Shown here in pieces: positions 38,205-50,235 of a stretch of 64,000 nucleotides of DNA (position 1 is the first letter of the stretch; each line of letters begins with the position of its first letter). Under the pieces are notes generated by a model. The model did no database searches. It had not been told where the DNA came from and saw nothing but the letters and a program-made list of their open reading frames with translations. A program made the translations under genes and the position numbers. The stretch is from assembly GCF_020532725.1 (NCBI RefSeq), contig NZ_JAJAVC010000003.1, positions 248,001 through 312,000 on the forward strand, written 5' to 3'. The stretch comes from Methylobacillus arboreus (GTDB lineage Bacteria; Pseudomonadota; Gammaproteobacteria; Burkholderiales; Methylophilaceae).

Positions 38205-38759
38205 ATGAGCGAGATGCAAAACATCGATGAAATAAAGCAGGTGCTCGAAGCCGTATTGCTCACGGCAGGCGAGCCCTTGTCATTGGACATGCTGCTGCGG
38301 CCATTTGACGGGCGCATGGAACGCGCCACCTTGCGCATGCTGCTCGACGAACTGCGCCAGGAGTGGCAGGGCCGCAGTATGGAGCTGGTGCAGGTGGCCA
38401 GCGGTTGGCGCTTCCAGGCCCGCGCCGACCTAGCCCCCTTCATTGCGCGACTCACTCCTGAGCGGCCCGCGCGTTATTCGCGCGCGGCGCTGGAAACGCT
38501 GGCGATCATCGCCTACCGCCAGCCGGTGACGCGGGGCGATATTGAAGAAATACGCGGCGTCGCGGTCAATCCCAACATCATGCGTCAGTTCATCGAGCGC
38601 AACTGGATAGATGTCGTGGGCCAGCGGGACGTGCCGGGCCGGCCTTCGCTCTATGCCACCACCAAGACTTTCCTCGACGACCTGGGCCTGCGCTCCCTGT
38701 CCGAGCTGCCGCCCATCCAGCATTTCACTCAGCAGGAAATCCCACTCGATATTGGATAA
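38205..38759 (+). CDS. scpB: Segregation and condensation protein B
   Basis: 184 aa from ATG 38205; an upstream open frame is a shadow of scpA. Two winged-helix domains are recognised by LEAVLLTAGEPLSLDML and YSRAALETLAIIAYRQPVTR, followed by GRPSLYATTKTFLDDLGL. ScpB dimerises and binds ScpA in the condensin complex. It starts eight bases after scpA. Confidence 0.95.
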   Translation: MSEMQNIDEIKQVLEAVLLTAGEPLSLDMLLRPFDGRMERATLRMLLDELRQEWQGRSMELVQVASGWRFQARADLAPFIARLTPERPARYSRAALETLAIIAYRQPVTRGDIEEIRGVAVNPNIMRQFIERNWIDVVGQRDVPGRPSLYATTKTFLDDLGLRSLSELPPIQHFTQQEIPLDIG

Positions 38760-38828
38760 TCTGAACTAGCGCGGCGGAACAGGGGCGCTCTGGCTTATAA
38801 TACGCGCAATATCCTCAAGGTTTACTTC

Positions 38829-39995
38829 ATGGCACGCCCATTCAAGCAACAGCAAAATCCACGTAATCCCCGTCCCAGCAAGGTTGTGGCGGTCGATCCC
38901 AATGCCGTGCCTCAGCGGCTGCACAAGCTGCTGGCGCTGGCAGGGCTGGGGTCACGCCGCGAGATGGAAACGCTGATTGCCGGCGGGCGCATCACGATCA
39001 ATGGCAAGACCGCCGCAGTGGGGGCAAGCGTCGTGCCCAGCGACGTGGTCAGGCTGGATAGCCGTCCCCTGAACCTGCCGTTTGAGCCTGAGTTGCCGCA
39101 AGTCTTGCTGTATCACAAACCCGAAGGCGAAATTGTGAGCCAGGACGACCCGGAAAAACGCGCGTCCGTGTTCGACAAGCTGCCGCGCATCCGCAACGGC
39201 AAATGGATTGCCATAGGCCGCCTGGACATGAACACTTCTGGCCTGCTGATTTTTACTACCTCGGGCGAACTTGCCAACCGCTTCATGCATCCGCGCTATG
39301 AAGTGGAGCGCGAGTATGCCGTGCGCATTTTCGGCGAGCTGACCGAAGGTGAGATGGCGCAACTGACCTATGGCATCGAGTTGGACGATGGCCCGGCCAA
39401 CTTCGATAGCATACGCCCGCAAGGCGGCGAGGGCGCCAACCACTGGTACGAAGTCATCCTGCGCGAAGGCCGCAACCGCGAAGTGCGCCGCCTGTTCGAG
39501 GCATTCCAGAAACCCGTAAGCCGCCTGATCCGCGTGCGTTTCGGCCCGGTCAACCTGCCGCCGCGCCTCAAGCGCGGGCAGATGCTGCATCTGGATCCCA
39601 AGGAAGTGACCGGACTGATGGAGTGGGCGGAGCTGGAGCTGCCCAAAGGGCCGCTGCGCCAACTAAGTCCACGCGAAAAGGAAAAGTTGGGCCAAGTCTT
39701 TACTCCCAAAGCCCACAGATCACGCTTTGATGTAGAAGCGACGCTGGAAAGCCGCGGGCCACGTCGAGTGACCAAGACACGGGAGGAAAACGTCAGGCAG
39801 GAATTAGGCCGGCAATCTCAAGGGCGTCCATCAGGGCGTAACGTCAACAGCAGGCAAGGTATAGAGGTGGAGTCTGGTGATGCGCGACGCTCCAAACGAC
39901 AGCCTGCCAAGCCAGTAGCACGCAAACCGGCAAATCGCCGTATCCGCCAGGCTGAAGATATACCAGTACCCAGCAAAACGCGCCGTAAAAAATAA
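38829..39995 (+). CDS. rluB: 23S rRNA pseudouridine synthase (RluB-type)
   Basis: 388 aa. An N-terminal basic arm is followed by an S4 RNA-binding domain (about 30-75), the catalytic motif GRLDMNTSGLL (Asp 133) and EGRNREVRRLFEAF. The C-terminal 110 residues are a basic, low-complexity tail (KRQPAKPVARKPANRR), as in RluB. It converts U2605 of 23S rRNA to pseudouridine in E. coli. It ends the scpA-scpB-rluB run and adjoins the restriction island. Confidence 0.92.
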   Translation: MARPFKQQQNPRNPRPSKVVAVDPNAVPQRLHKLLALAGLGSRREMETLIAGGRITINGKTAAVGASVVPSDVVRLDSRPLNLPFEPELPQVLLYHKPEGEIVSQDDPEKRASVFDKLPRIRNGKWIAIGRLDMNTSGLLIFTTSGELANRFMHPRYEVEREYAVRIFGELTEGEMAQLTYGIELDDGPANFDSIRPQGGEGANHWYEVILREGRNREVRRLFEAFQKPVSRLIRVRFGPVNLPPRLKRGQMLHLDPKEVTGLMEWAELELPKGPLRQLSPREKEKLGQVFTPKAHRSRFDVEATLESRGPRRVTKTREENVRQELGRQSQGRPSGRNVNSRQGIEVESGDARRSKRQPAKPVARKPANRRIRQAEDIPVPSKTRRKK

Positions 39996-40104
39996 GCAGT
40001 AGCAATTCTAATTTTTATAGAACTCATGATTTTGGTCCCGATAGTAATTACTGGGAATCTATTGCATAGTGTGAGTTGGGATTGGTAACTGTGATATTCA
40101 AATC
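39996..40104. other. AT-rich left boundary of the restriction island
   Basis: 109 bp between rluB and hsdR, clearly richer in A+T than its flanks. It must hold the hsdR promoter. No tRNA, direct repeat or integrase remnant was seen. Confidence 0.5.
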
Positions 40105-42495
40105 ATGAACAAGAAAAATCTCTCTGAAAGAGATATTTGCACCAAGTTCATCACGCCGGCTCTGGAAAAATCCGGATGGGATGTTCTTACCCAAGTACGA
40201 GAAGAGTTCCAGCTAACCAAGGGGCGCATCATCGTGCGCGGCAAACTGCACATACGTGGTCAGCACAAGCGCGCCGACTATGTGCTGTTCCACAAGCCCA
40301 ACCTGCCCATTGCTGTCATCGAAGCAAAGGACAACAAGCATGCCATCGGTTCGGGCATGCAACAGGCCCTCGGCTATGCCGAAATGCTGCAAGTGCCTTT
40401 CGTATTCAGCAGCAATGGAGATGGCTTCCTGTTCCACAACAAGATCGCCAAGGACGGTGTTATCGAGCGCGAACTGAGCCTGGATGAGTTCCCCAGTGCC
40501 GATACGCTGTGGCAATGGTGGGCAGAGCATCAAGGGCTGAGCACGCAGCAACAGGCCTTGGTAGCCCAAGACTACTACAGCGATGGCAGCAACAAGACGC
40601 CTCGCTACTACCAGTTGCTCGCCATCAACAAGACCATCGAGGCGATTGCCAAAGGGCAAAAGCGCATTCTGCTGGTGATGGCCACAGGCACAGGCAAGAC
40701 CTATACCGCCTTCCAGATCATCTGGCGGTTGTGGAAGTCGCGTGCCAAGAAACGCATCCTGTTCCTGGCGGACCGCAACATCCTGGTCGATCAGACCATG
40801 ACCAACGACTTCAAGCCGTTCGGCGCAGCGATGACCAAGATCCAGAAGCGGCAGGCCAACAAGTCGTATGAGATCTACCTGTCGCTTTACCAGGCCGTCA
40901 CCGGTAACGAAGAAGAACGGAACATCTACAAGCAGTTCAGTCCGGAATTCTTCGATCTGATCGTGATCGACGAATGCCACCGAGGCAGCGCCGCCGAAGA
41001 TTCGGCCTGGCGCGAGATCCTGACGTATTTCCATTCCGCCACACAGATTGGCCTGACCGCTACGCCCAAGGAAACTAAGGACGTTTCTAACATAGACTAC
41101 TTCGGCGAGCCCATCTACACCTACTCGCTACGCCAGGGCATCGACGATGGCTTTCTCGCGCCCTACAAGGTGGTGCGCATTGACCTGGACAAAGACCTGG
41201 CCGGCTGGCGTCCCGACAAGGGCATGCTCGACAAGCACGGCAACGAGATCGAAGACCGCATCTACAATCAGCGTGATTTTGACAAGACGCTGGTACTGGA
41301 ACAGCGCACGCACGTGGTGGCGCGCAAGATCAGTGAATACCTGAAAGCCAGCAACCGCTTCGACAAGACCATCGTCTTCTGCGACAACATCGACCATGCC
41401 GAACGCATGCGCCAGGCGCTGGTCAACGAAAACGCCGACCTGGTGGCGCAGAACCACCGCTATGTCGTGCGCATCACCGGCGACAACGAAGAAGGCAAGA
41501 TGGAGTTGGACAACTTCATCTTCCCGGAAAGCAAATACCCCGTCATCGCGACCACTTCCAAGCTGATGACCACGGGCGTCGATGCCCAGACCTGCAAGCT
41601 CATCGTGCTGGATCAACGTATCCAGTCCATGACCGAATTCAAGCAGATCATCGGTCGCGGAACGCGCATCAACGAGGACTTCGACAAGTACTGGTTCACC
41701 ATCCTCGACTTCAAGAAAGCGACCGAACTGTTCGCCGATCCGGCTTTCGACGGCGATCCCGTGCAGATCTATGAGCCAGGCCCAGGCGAGCCACCGCTTC
41801 CTCCAGATGAAGAAGATGGGGAGGCGTCGCCTGACGATGAATTCACCTATCCCACGCCGGACGACAACCCCACGTCCCCCGGCGGCGTAGCCGAACCGCT
41901 GCCAGGTGAGGAAGGCAGCAATGTACGCCGTTACGTTGTCGCCAACGTCGAGGTCAAGGTGGTGGCCGAGCGGGTGCAGTACTTCGACGCCAACGGCAAA
42001 CTGATCACCGAGTCCCTGAAGGACTACACCCGCAACACCCTGGCCAAGGAGTTCGCATCGCTCGACGATTTCCTGCGCCATTGGAGCAAGGCCGAGAAGA
42101 AGCAGGCCATCATCGACGAGCTGGCCCATCAAGGCATCTTCTTCGAGGCTTTGGCCGACGAGGTGGACAAGCAAGCCGGCAAGGATTTCGACCCTTTCGA
42201 TCTGCTGTGCCACGTGGCCTGGGATCAACCCCCGCTCACGCGCAAGGAGCGGGCCGAACAGGTCAAGAAGCGCCATTACTTCGCCAAGTACGGCGCGCAG
42301 GCGCAGAAGGTGCTCGAAGCCCTGCTCGACAAGTATGCCGACGAAGGCGTGGCCGCCATCGAGGAAACGCAAATCCTCGCCATCGCCCCCTTCAACCGCA
42401 TGGGCACACCGATCGAACTGGTGCGTGCCTTTGGCGGCAAGACCCAATACCAACAGGCCGTTGGCGAGCTCGAGCGTGAGCTCTACCGCGCCTGA
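40105..42495 (+). CDS. hsdR: Type I restriction enzyme, R subunit (EcoEI-like)
   Basis: 796 aa. The N-terminal PD-(D/E)xK nuclease has Asp 58 (KRADYVLF) and Glu 73/Lys 75 (AVIEAKDNK). The SF2 translocase follows with ATGTGKT (193-199), DECH (289-292), LTATPKET and [10 protein letters not shown] Pro/Asp/Glu-rich linker (about 550-610) precedes the C-terminal domain that docks onto the methylase. Length and order fit the short EcoEI (type IB) HsdR. It is the first gene of a four-gene operon and cuts DNA lacking the cognate methylation. Confidence 0.96.
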   Translation: MNKKNLSERDICTKFITPALEKSGWDVLTQVREEFQLTKGRIIVRGKLHIRGQHKRADYVLFHKPNLPIAVIEAKDNKHAIGSGMQQALGYAEMLQVPFVFSSNGDGFLFHNKIAKDGVIERELSLDEFPSADTLWQWWAEHQGLSTQQQALVAQDYYSDGSNKTPRYYQLLAINKTIEAIAKGQKRILLVMATGTGKTYTAFQIIWRLWKSRAKKRILFLADRNILVDQTMTNDFKPFGAAMTKIQKRQANKSYEIYLSLYQAVTGNEEERNIYKQFSPEFFDLIVIDECHRGSAAEDSAWREILTYFHSATQIGLTATPKETKDVSNIDYFGEPIYTYSLRQGIDDGFLAPYKVVRIDLDKDLAGWRPDKGMLDKHGNEIEDRIYNQRDFDKTLVLEQRTHVVARKISEYLKASNRFDKTIVFCDNIDHAERMRQALVNENADLVAQNHRYVVRITGDNEEGKMELDNFIFPESKYPVIATTSKLMTTGVDAQTCKLIVLDQRIQSMTEFKQIIGRGTRINEDFDKYWFTILDFKKATELFADPAFDGDPVQIYEPGPGEPPLPPDEEDGEASPDDEFTYPTPDDNPTSPGGVAEPLPGEEGSNVRRYVVANVEVKVVAERVQYFDANGKLITESLKDYTRNTLAKEFASLDDFLRHWSKAEKKQAIIDELAHQGIFFEALADEVDKQAGKDFDPFDLLCHVAWDQPPLTRKERAEQVKKRHYFAKYGAQAQKVLEALLDKYADEGVAAIEETQILAIAPFNRMGTPIELVRAFGGKTQYQQAVGELERELYRA

Positions 42496-42520
42496 CCAGA
42501 ACTAGACCCAGGAAGTATTC

Positions 42521-43999
42521 ATGTCACTTGCAACTCTTATCAAAGCCATCCAGGACATCATGCGCAAGGATGTCGGCGTCGATGGCGATGCCCAGCGCAT
42601 CAGCCAGATCTGCTGGCTGTTGTTCCTGAAGATCTTCGACGACAAGGAACAGGAGTGGGAACTCACCCAGTCCAGCTACCGTTCGCCGCTGCAAAGCTGC
42701 TTTCGCTGGAGCAACTGGGCCAAGGATCCGGAAGGCATGACCGGCGAAGAGCTGATCGACTTCGTCAACAACGACCTCTTTCCTGCCTTGAAACAGCTTG
42801 CCACCAAGGCGGGCGTGTCCGCGCAAGGCTGGGTGATCGGCTCGGTGTTCGAGGATGCCTACAACTACATGAAGTCCGGCACGCTGCTGCGCCAGGTGAT
42901 CAACACCATCGAAGAGGACGTGGATTTCAACTCGTCCAGCGACCGGCACTTGTTCAACGACATCTACGAGAAAATCCTCGCCGACCTGCAGTCGGCCGGC
43001 AACGCGGGCGAGTACTACACGCCACGCGCGGTCACGCAGTTCATGGTCGATATCCTCGACCCGAAACTCGGCGAGAGCATTCTCGACCCGGCCTGCGGCA
43101 CGGGCGGCTTCCTGACCTGCGCCATCGAACACCTCAGGAAGCAGGTCAAGACGCCAGATGACAACCGGCTGTTGCAAGAGAACATCCACGGTGTCGAGAA
43201 GAAGCCTCTGCCGCACATGCTGGCTTTGACCAACACGATGCTGCACGGCATCGACGTGCCTACCCGTATCCGCCACGACAACACGCTCTCTCGCCCCTTC
43301 AAGGACTATGGCCCACGCGATCGGGTGGACATCATCCTCACCAACCCACCGTTCGGCGGCATGGAAGAGGATGGCATCGAGAAGAACTTCCTCGCCAAGC
43401 ACCAGACCCGCGAGACCGCCGACCTGTTCATGGCGTTGATCATGCACCTGCTCAGGCACGATACCGGGCGCGCCGCCGTGGTGCTGCCAGATGGCTTCCT
43501 GTTCGGCGAGGGGGTGAAAACCACGCTCAAGCGCGAACTGCTGGAAGAGTTCAACCTGCACACCATCGTGCGTCTGCCCAAAGGCGTGTTCGCCCCTTAC
43601 ACCAGCATCGCCACCAACATCCTGTTCTTCGAAAAGGGCGGCCCCACCAAGGACGTATGGTTCTTCGAGCACCCCTACCCGGCAGGCTACAAGAGCTATT
43701 CCCGTTCCAAGCCGTTGACCATTGAGGAATTCGATCTTGAGAAAACCTGGTGGGGCGGCCCGCAACGCAAGGGGCGCAAGACCACCGAGCATGCCTGGAA
43801 GGTCTCTGCCAAGGATCTGGCTGCTCGCAACTACAACCTGGACTGCAAGAACCCGCACGAGGTGGCTGTCGAACTGGGTGACCCGGACGAACTGATGGCG
43901 GAGTACCAGGACATCACCCGCCAGTTGCAGGCCGCTCAGCAAGCGCTGAAAACCGAACTGCTGGCCGCGCTCAAGGCCACCAGCGGGGGAGCGGAATGA
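42521..43999 (+). CDS. hsdM: Type I restriction enzyme, M subunit
   Basis: 492 aa N6-adenine methyltransferase. The HsdM N-terminal helical domain is followed by YYTPRAVTQFMVDIL, the SAM-binding DPACGTGG (189-196) and the catalytic NPPF (275-278). The start follows hsdR after 25 bp and the end overlaps the DUF1016 gene by four bases (ATGA). It methylates the target when joined to HsdS. Confidence 0.97.
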   Translation: MSLATLIKAIQDIMRKDVGVDGDAQRISQICWLLFLKIFDDKEQEWELTQSSYRSPLQSCFRWSNWAKDPEGMTGEELIDFVNNDLFPALKQLATKAGVSAQGWVIGSVFEDAYNYMKSGTLLRQVINTIEEDVDFNSSSDRHLFNDIYEKILADLQSAGNAGEYYTPRAVTQFMVDILDPKLGESILDPACGTGGFLTCAIEHLRKQVKTPDDNRLLQENIHGVEKKPLPHMLALTNTMLHGIDVPTRIRHDNTLSRPFKDYGPRDRVDIILTNPPFGGMEEDGIEKNFLAKHQTRETADLFMALIMHLLRHDTGRAAVVLPDGFLFGEGVKTTLKRELLEEFNLHTIVRLPKGVFAPYTSIATNILFFEKGGPTKDVWFFEHPYPAGYKSYSRSKPLTIEEFDLEKTWWGGPQRKGRKTTEHAWKVSAKDLAARNYNLDCKNPHEVAVELGDPDELMAEYQDITRQLQAAQQALKTELLAALKATSGGAE

Positions 44000-45036
44000 G
44001 CGACAAGCCGATATCCCTCGTTCCAGCCCCGGAAGGCTACGCCAACTGGTTGGGCGAGCTGAAGAACCGCATCCATGGTGCCCAGCAACGGGCCGCGCTG
44101 GCCGTCAACCGCGAACTGGTGCTGCTCTACTGGCAGATCGGCCGTGACATCCTGCAACGGCAGGCCGAGCAGGGCTGGGGGGCCAAGGTCATCGAGCGGC
44201 TGGCGCACGACCTCAGGACAGCCTTTCCCGAGATGAAGGGCTTTTCCCGCGCCAACCTGATGTACATGCGCTCCTTCGCCGACGCCTGGCCGGACGCGGC
44301 AATTGTCCAACAGGCTGTTGGACAATTGCCCTGGGGCCACAACCTGGTGTTGCTGGCCAAGCTGAAGCAACCAGAACAACGCCTGGCCTATGCTCAGCGC
44401 GCCGTGGGACACGGCTGGTCTCGCGCCACACTGGAAATCCATATCGAATCCCGCCTGCTGGAGCGGGAAGGCCAGGCGATCACCAACTTCGCCGACCGCC
44501 TCCCCGCGCCGGGAACCGATCTGGCCCGGCAATCCCTCAAGGATCCCTACCTGTTCGACTTCCTGGATGTTGGCCAGGAAGCCAACGAGCGGGAAATCGA
44601 GTCAGCGCTGGTCAAGCACATCACCCAGTTCCTGCTGGAACTGGGTGCGGGCTTCGCCTTCGTCGGCCGCCAGATCCATCTGGAAGTGGGTGGTGACGAC
44701 TTCTATATCGACCTGTTGTTCTACCACCTCAAGCTGCGCTGCTACGTGATCATCGAGCTGAAAGCCGAGAAGTTCAAACCAGAACACCTCGGCCAGTTGA
44801 GCTTCTACCTCACCGCTGTCGATATGCAGGTCAAGGCCGAACAGGACAACCCCACCATCGGCCTGTTGCTGTGCAAGAGCAAGAACACCGTGGTGGCCGA
44901 ATACGCGTTGCGCGACAAGACCCAGCCCATCGGCGTGGCGGAATACCAATTGATCGAATCCCTGCCTGAAGAACTGCAAACCAGCCTGCCCAGCATCGAA
45001 CAGATCGAGCGCGAACTGGGAGGCGGGCATGAATAA
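43996..45036 (+). CDS. DUF1016/YhcG-family PDDEXK nuclease inside the hsd operon
   Basis: 346 aa. The N-terminal DUF1016_N region (VNRELVLLYWQIGRDILQRQ, SRANLMYMRSFA) is followed by a C-terminal PD-(D/E)xK nuclease core with Asp 239 (FYIDLLFYH) and Glu 254/Lys 256 (VIIELK). YhcG-family proteins are common near restriction and mobile loci, but their role is not settled. It overlaps hsdM by four bases and hsdS by eight, so it is made together with the restriction enzyme. Codons 102-113 are built on a perfect 33-bp palindrome. It may be an accessory nuclease, a regulator or an independent defence component. Confidence 0.9.
   Translation: MSDKPISLVPAPEGYANWLGELKNRIHGAQQRAALAVNRELVLLYWQIGRDILQRQAEQGWGAKVIERLAHDLRTAFPEMKGFSRANLMYMRSFADAWPDAAIVQQAVGQLPWGHNLVLLAKLKQPEQRLAYAQRAVGHGWSRATLEIHIESRLLEREGQAITNFADRLPAPGTDLARQSLKDPYLFDFLDVGQEANEREIESALVKHITQFLLELGAGFAFVGRQIHLEVGGDDFYIDLLFYHLKLRCYVIIELKAEKFKPEHLGQLSFYLTAVDMQVKAEQDNPTIGLLLCKSKNTVVAEYALRDKTQPIGVAEYQLIESLPEELQTSLPSIEQIERELGGGHE
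44298..44330. repeat. Perfect 33-bp palindrome within the DUF1016 gene
   Basis: GGCAATTGTCCAACAG, one central G, then its exact reverse complement CTGTTGGACAATTGCC. It encodes the stretch around AIVQQAVGQLPWG. The mRNA could form a very stable hairpin. Confidence 0.9.
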
Positions 45037-47380
45037 GCACACCGCCGAACTACTGGAAAAGTACTTCGATACCGCCTTTACCGCCCCCGATGGCATTAAA
45101 AAACTCCGCGAGCTGATCTTGACGCTGGCCATGCAGGGCAAGCTAGTTCCGCAAGATCCGAACGACCAACCCGCCAGCGAGCTGCTGCAAGAGATTGAAG
45201 CCGAGAAACAGCGACTGGTGCAAGAAGATCAGATCAAGAAACCCAAGCCCCTGCTGCCGGTGGCGGAAGAAGAAAAGCCGTATGTGTTGCCGCAAGGGTG
45301 GGAATGGGTGCGATTGCGCGATATTTGTCATGATTGGGGTCAAAGAGTTCCTAACAGTCGTTTCACATATATAGATGTTAGTGCGATTGACAATAAATTC
45401 GGCAGGATCACTGAAGCACAAATAATTGCCGCCTCTGATGCACCTTCCCGAGCAAGAAAGATAGTTCAGCCAGGGGATGTTATTTATTCGACAGTACGCC
45501 CGTACTTGTTGAACGTTGCCATTATTGAACGTGAATATGAGCCTGAGCCCATTGCAAGTACTGCATTCGCAGTTCTGCATTCTTATAATGGAGTGCTCAA
45601 TAGGTTTGTCTTTCGTTACCTGCGCTCGCCAATTTTTATCGGCTATGTTGAGCGGACTCAAAAGGGTGTTGCATACCCAGCAATAAATGATGGTGACTTC
45701 TTCTCGGGACTATTCCCTCTGCCGCCGTCAGACGAGCAACATCGGATCATCGCCAAAATCGACGAACTGATGGCGCGTTGCGATGAACTGGAGAAACTGC
45801 GTACTGCACAGCAGGGAGCGCGCCTGACCGTTCATGCAGCAGCCATCAAGCAACTGCTGAACATCGCCAAACCCGACCAGCACCAGCGCGCCCAAGCCTT
45901 CCTAGCCAAACACTTCGGCGAGCTCTACACCGTCAAGGAAAACGTCGCCGAACTGCGCAAGGCCATCCTGCAACTGGCGGTGATGGGAAAACTCGTCCCA
46001 CAAAACCCGGACGACCAGCCCGCCAGTAAACTGTTAAAGGAAATAAATGCTGTAAAGAGAACGCTTGAAGAAAAAGAAGGACTACGCACCTCAGCGGCGC
46101 CCTTTGTTAGTCAATCGGAAGAGCTTTACGGAAAGCCTGAAGGATGGTCATATTGCAGACTCGGCAATATCGGGAAATTTATCGACTATCGGGGAAAAAC
46201 TCCGACGAAGGTCGAGACCGGAGTTCCTCTAATCACAGCTAAGAATGTGCGATTCGGCTATATAAATCGAGAACCAAAAGAATACGTCACTTCCGAAGAA
46301 TATATTCGATGGATGACCAGAGGATTTCCGAGAGTTGGGGACATGCTGTTTACAACAGAAGCTCCACTCGGAAATATCGCAATAATTGATATTGAAGAAA
46401 AATTTGCACTTGCCCAGCGAGTAATTTGCTTCCAGCTTCACATGCCTGGGATTGCCGCATGGCTTAAAAACTTCATGATGTCGGATTCGTTTCAAGAAAG
46501 GCTTCTGTTAGAAGCAACAGGCATGACTGCGACCGGAATTAAAGCGTCGAAGCTTAAGGAAATGCCTGTTCCTATTCCCCCACTAGAAGAGCAATATCGC
46601 ATCGTCGCCAAAGTGGACCAACTGGTGGCATTGTGCGACTCACTAGATCAACAGATTGATGCCGCAACCGGCAAGCAGGCCGAATTACTAAGCACTCTGA
46701 TTAACGCCCAATCACATGGTGAAACCGAGAAAGAACTCCGGCCAGCATCGCTTTCAAAATTCCAAGTCATTGATCTGGCTGCCTACCGTGCCGCCATTGG
46801 CTGCTATGCGATCAACAAACTCGCTAACGCCCAATACTTCGGCCGAACCGCTGCCGCGAAGGTGATGTACCTGGCGCAAGCGCATATTGGCCTGGAGCTG
46901 GGTCTGAAACCCGAACGTGAAGCTGCCGGGCCGCTGGATACCTGGATTTATGATTTCGAGCGGCAAGGTCAAGGCAAGAGCTGGTTCGAGGTCAATGAAA
47001 AGACCTTGGCCAACGGCAGGAAAAAGACGGAGTACCGCTGCTTGTCAGGCTTGTCGGAGCCTGCGGCGAACGCAGAAACCCTGATGACGCCCGACCAGAA
47101 GACTGAATTTGACCGTCTAATCTACGCCTTGGCAGACAAGAAGACCGAAGAAGTCGAGATCATCGCCACACTTTTCGCAGTCTGGAACGATTTTCTGATC
47201 GATGGTGTTCAACCGACAGAGGTGCAGATTATCTCCGATGTTCGCGAAAATTGGCATTTCAGTAAAGCGAGGTTTAAATCAGAAGAGCTTAATCAATGGC
47301 TCGAATGGTTGCGTATGCACCAGTTTGTACCTCAAGGCAGGTTGCCAAGAACCATACAGCAAGGGCAGATCGCTTTCTGA
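45029..47380 (+). CDS. hsdS: Type I restriction enzyme, specificity subunit, with C-terminal extension
   Basis: 783 aa, much longer than usual HsdS (about 400-600). Two target recognition domains (about 95-265 and 375-540) are separated by repeated conserved helices: LRELILTLAMQGKLVPQ near 30 and LRKAILQLAVMGKLVPQ near 310. Both recognition domains are visibly richer in A+T than the rest, as expected for exchanged modules. About 190 further residues (about 590-783, NKLANAQYFGRTAAAKVMYLAQ onward) form an extra domain also found in some EcoEI-type HsdS; I suspect a SocA/Panacea-like fold but cannot confirm it. It sets the DNA target, which cannot be read from the sequence. Confidence 0.93.
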   Translation: MNKHTAELLEKYFDTAFTAPDGIKKLRELILTLAMQGKLVPQDPNDQPASELLQEIEAEKQRLVQEDQIKKPKPLLPVAEEEKPYVLPQGWEWVRLRDICHDWGQRVPNSRFTYIDVSAIDNKFGRITEAQIIAASDAPSRARKIVQPGDVIYSTVRPYLLNVAIIEREYEPEPIASTAFAVLHSYNGVLNRFVFRYLRSPIFIGYVERTQKGVAYPAINDGDFFSGLFPLPPSDEQHRIIAKIDELMARCDELEKLRTAQQGARLTVHAAAIKQLLNIAKPDQHQRAQAFLAKHFGELYTVKENVAELRKAILQLAVMGKLVPQNPDDQPASKLLKEINAVKRTLEEKEGLRTSAAPFVSQSEELYGKPEGWSYCRLGNIGKFIDYRGKTPTKVETGVPLITAKNVRFGYINREPKEYVTSEEYIRWMTRGFPRVGDMLFTTEAPLGNIAIIDIEEKFALAQRVICFQLHMPGIAAWLKNFMMSDSFQERLLLEATGMTATGIKASKLKEMPVPIPPLEEQYRIVAKVDQLVALCDSLDQQIDAATGKQAELLSTLINAQSHGETEKELRPASLSKFQVIDLAAYRAAIGCYAINKLANAQYFGRTAAAKVMYLAQAHIGLELGLKPEREAAGPLDTWIYDFERQGQGKSWFEVNEKTLANGRKKTEYRCLSGLSEPAANAETLMTPDQKTEFDRLIYALADKKTEEVEIIATLFAVWNDFLIDGVQPTEVQIISDVRENWHFSKARFKSEELNQWLEWLRMHQFVPQGRLPRTIQQGQIAF

Positions 47381-47452
47381 TTGGTTAAACTGCCCGCGTT
47401 AGCGCATTCCTGTTTGATTACAGAATCTTATGCTCCTACTTACAGGCTGGGT

Positions 47453-47815
47453 TCAGAACAGCATGAGGTCAATCATGAGCAAAAGCCCGGCAATGGACAC
47501 TGCGATAGTCAATACCGATGACACCCAGGGCAACGCCAGTTGCGGTACGTCTTCTGACGGCAGGGTGCGCACATAACGCTGGTGGTTGTATTGCGCGCCC
47601 AGGATCACGGCGGCGCCAGTCAGCACCAGCAGAATACCCAGCAGGTCGGAAAGCCAGCGATGGGAATTGAGATGGTCCACCTGCCCAGGCGCCAGCAATG
47701 TCAGGAATAGGCCAAAGCGTGCCACGACAAATCCCAGTGCCATCAAGGTAAGGCCGGAGCGCAGCCAGGCCAGCATGGTGCGTTCTGCAGCGAAGAATAC
47801 TCTAGGATCTGACAT
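47453..47815 (-). CDS. DUF202 (YidH-like) membrane protein
   Basis: 120 aa with three membrane helices (about 22-40, 55-74, 95-116). The N-terminus VFFAAERTMLAWLRSGLTLMALGFVVARF is the DUF202/YidH signature. The function is unknown. It is the last gene of the minus-strand group DUF202-prmB-dapE-yffB and marks the end of the restriction island. Confidence 0.9.
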   Translation of the reverse strand: MSDPRVFFAAERTMLAWLRSGLTLMALGFVVARFGLFLTLLAPGQVDHLNSHRWLSDLLGILLVLTGAAVILGAQYNHQRYVRTLPSEDVPQLALPWVSSVLTIAVSIAGLLLMIDLMLF

Positions 47816-47829
47816 GGGCTGTGCCTGCG

Positions 47830-50200
<2,371 letters not shown>

Positions 50201-50235
50201 GTGCGCTGATCTTCATGACTGTCGATTCACGCATT

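Noticed and set aside
37391-38455. Minus-strand 354-codon frame opposite scpA and scpB
   Set aside because: ScpA and ScpB are unambiguous; the antisense frame has no recognisable domain.
41128-43942. Two long minus-strand frames (441 and 472 codons) opposite hsdR and hsdM
   Set aside because: They lie wholly within genes with intact catalytic motifs and show only mirror-codon composition.
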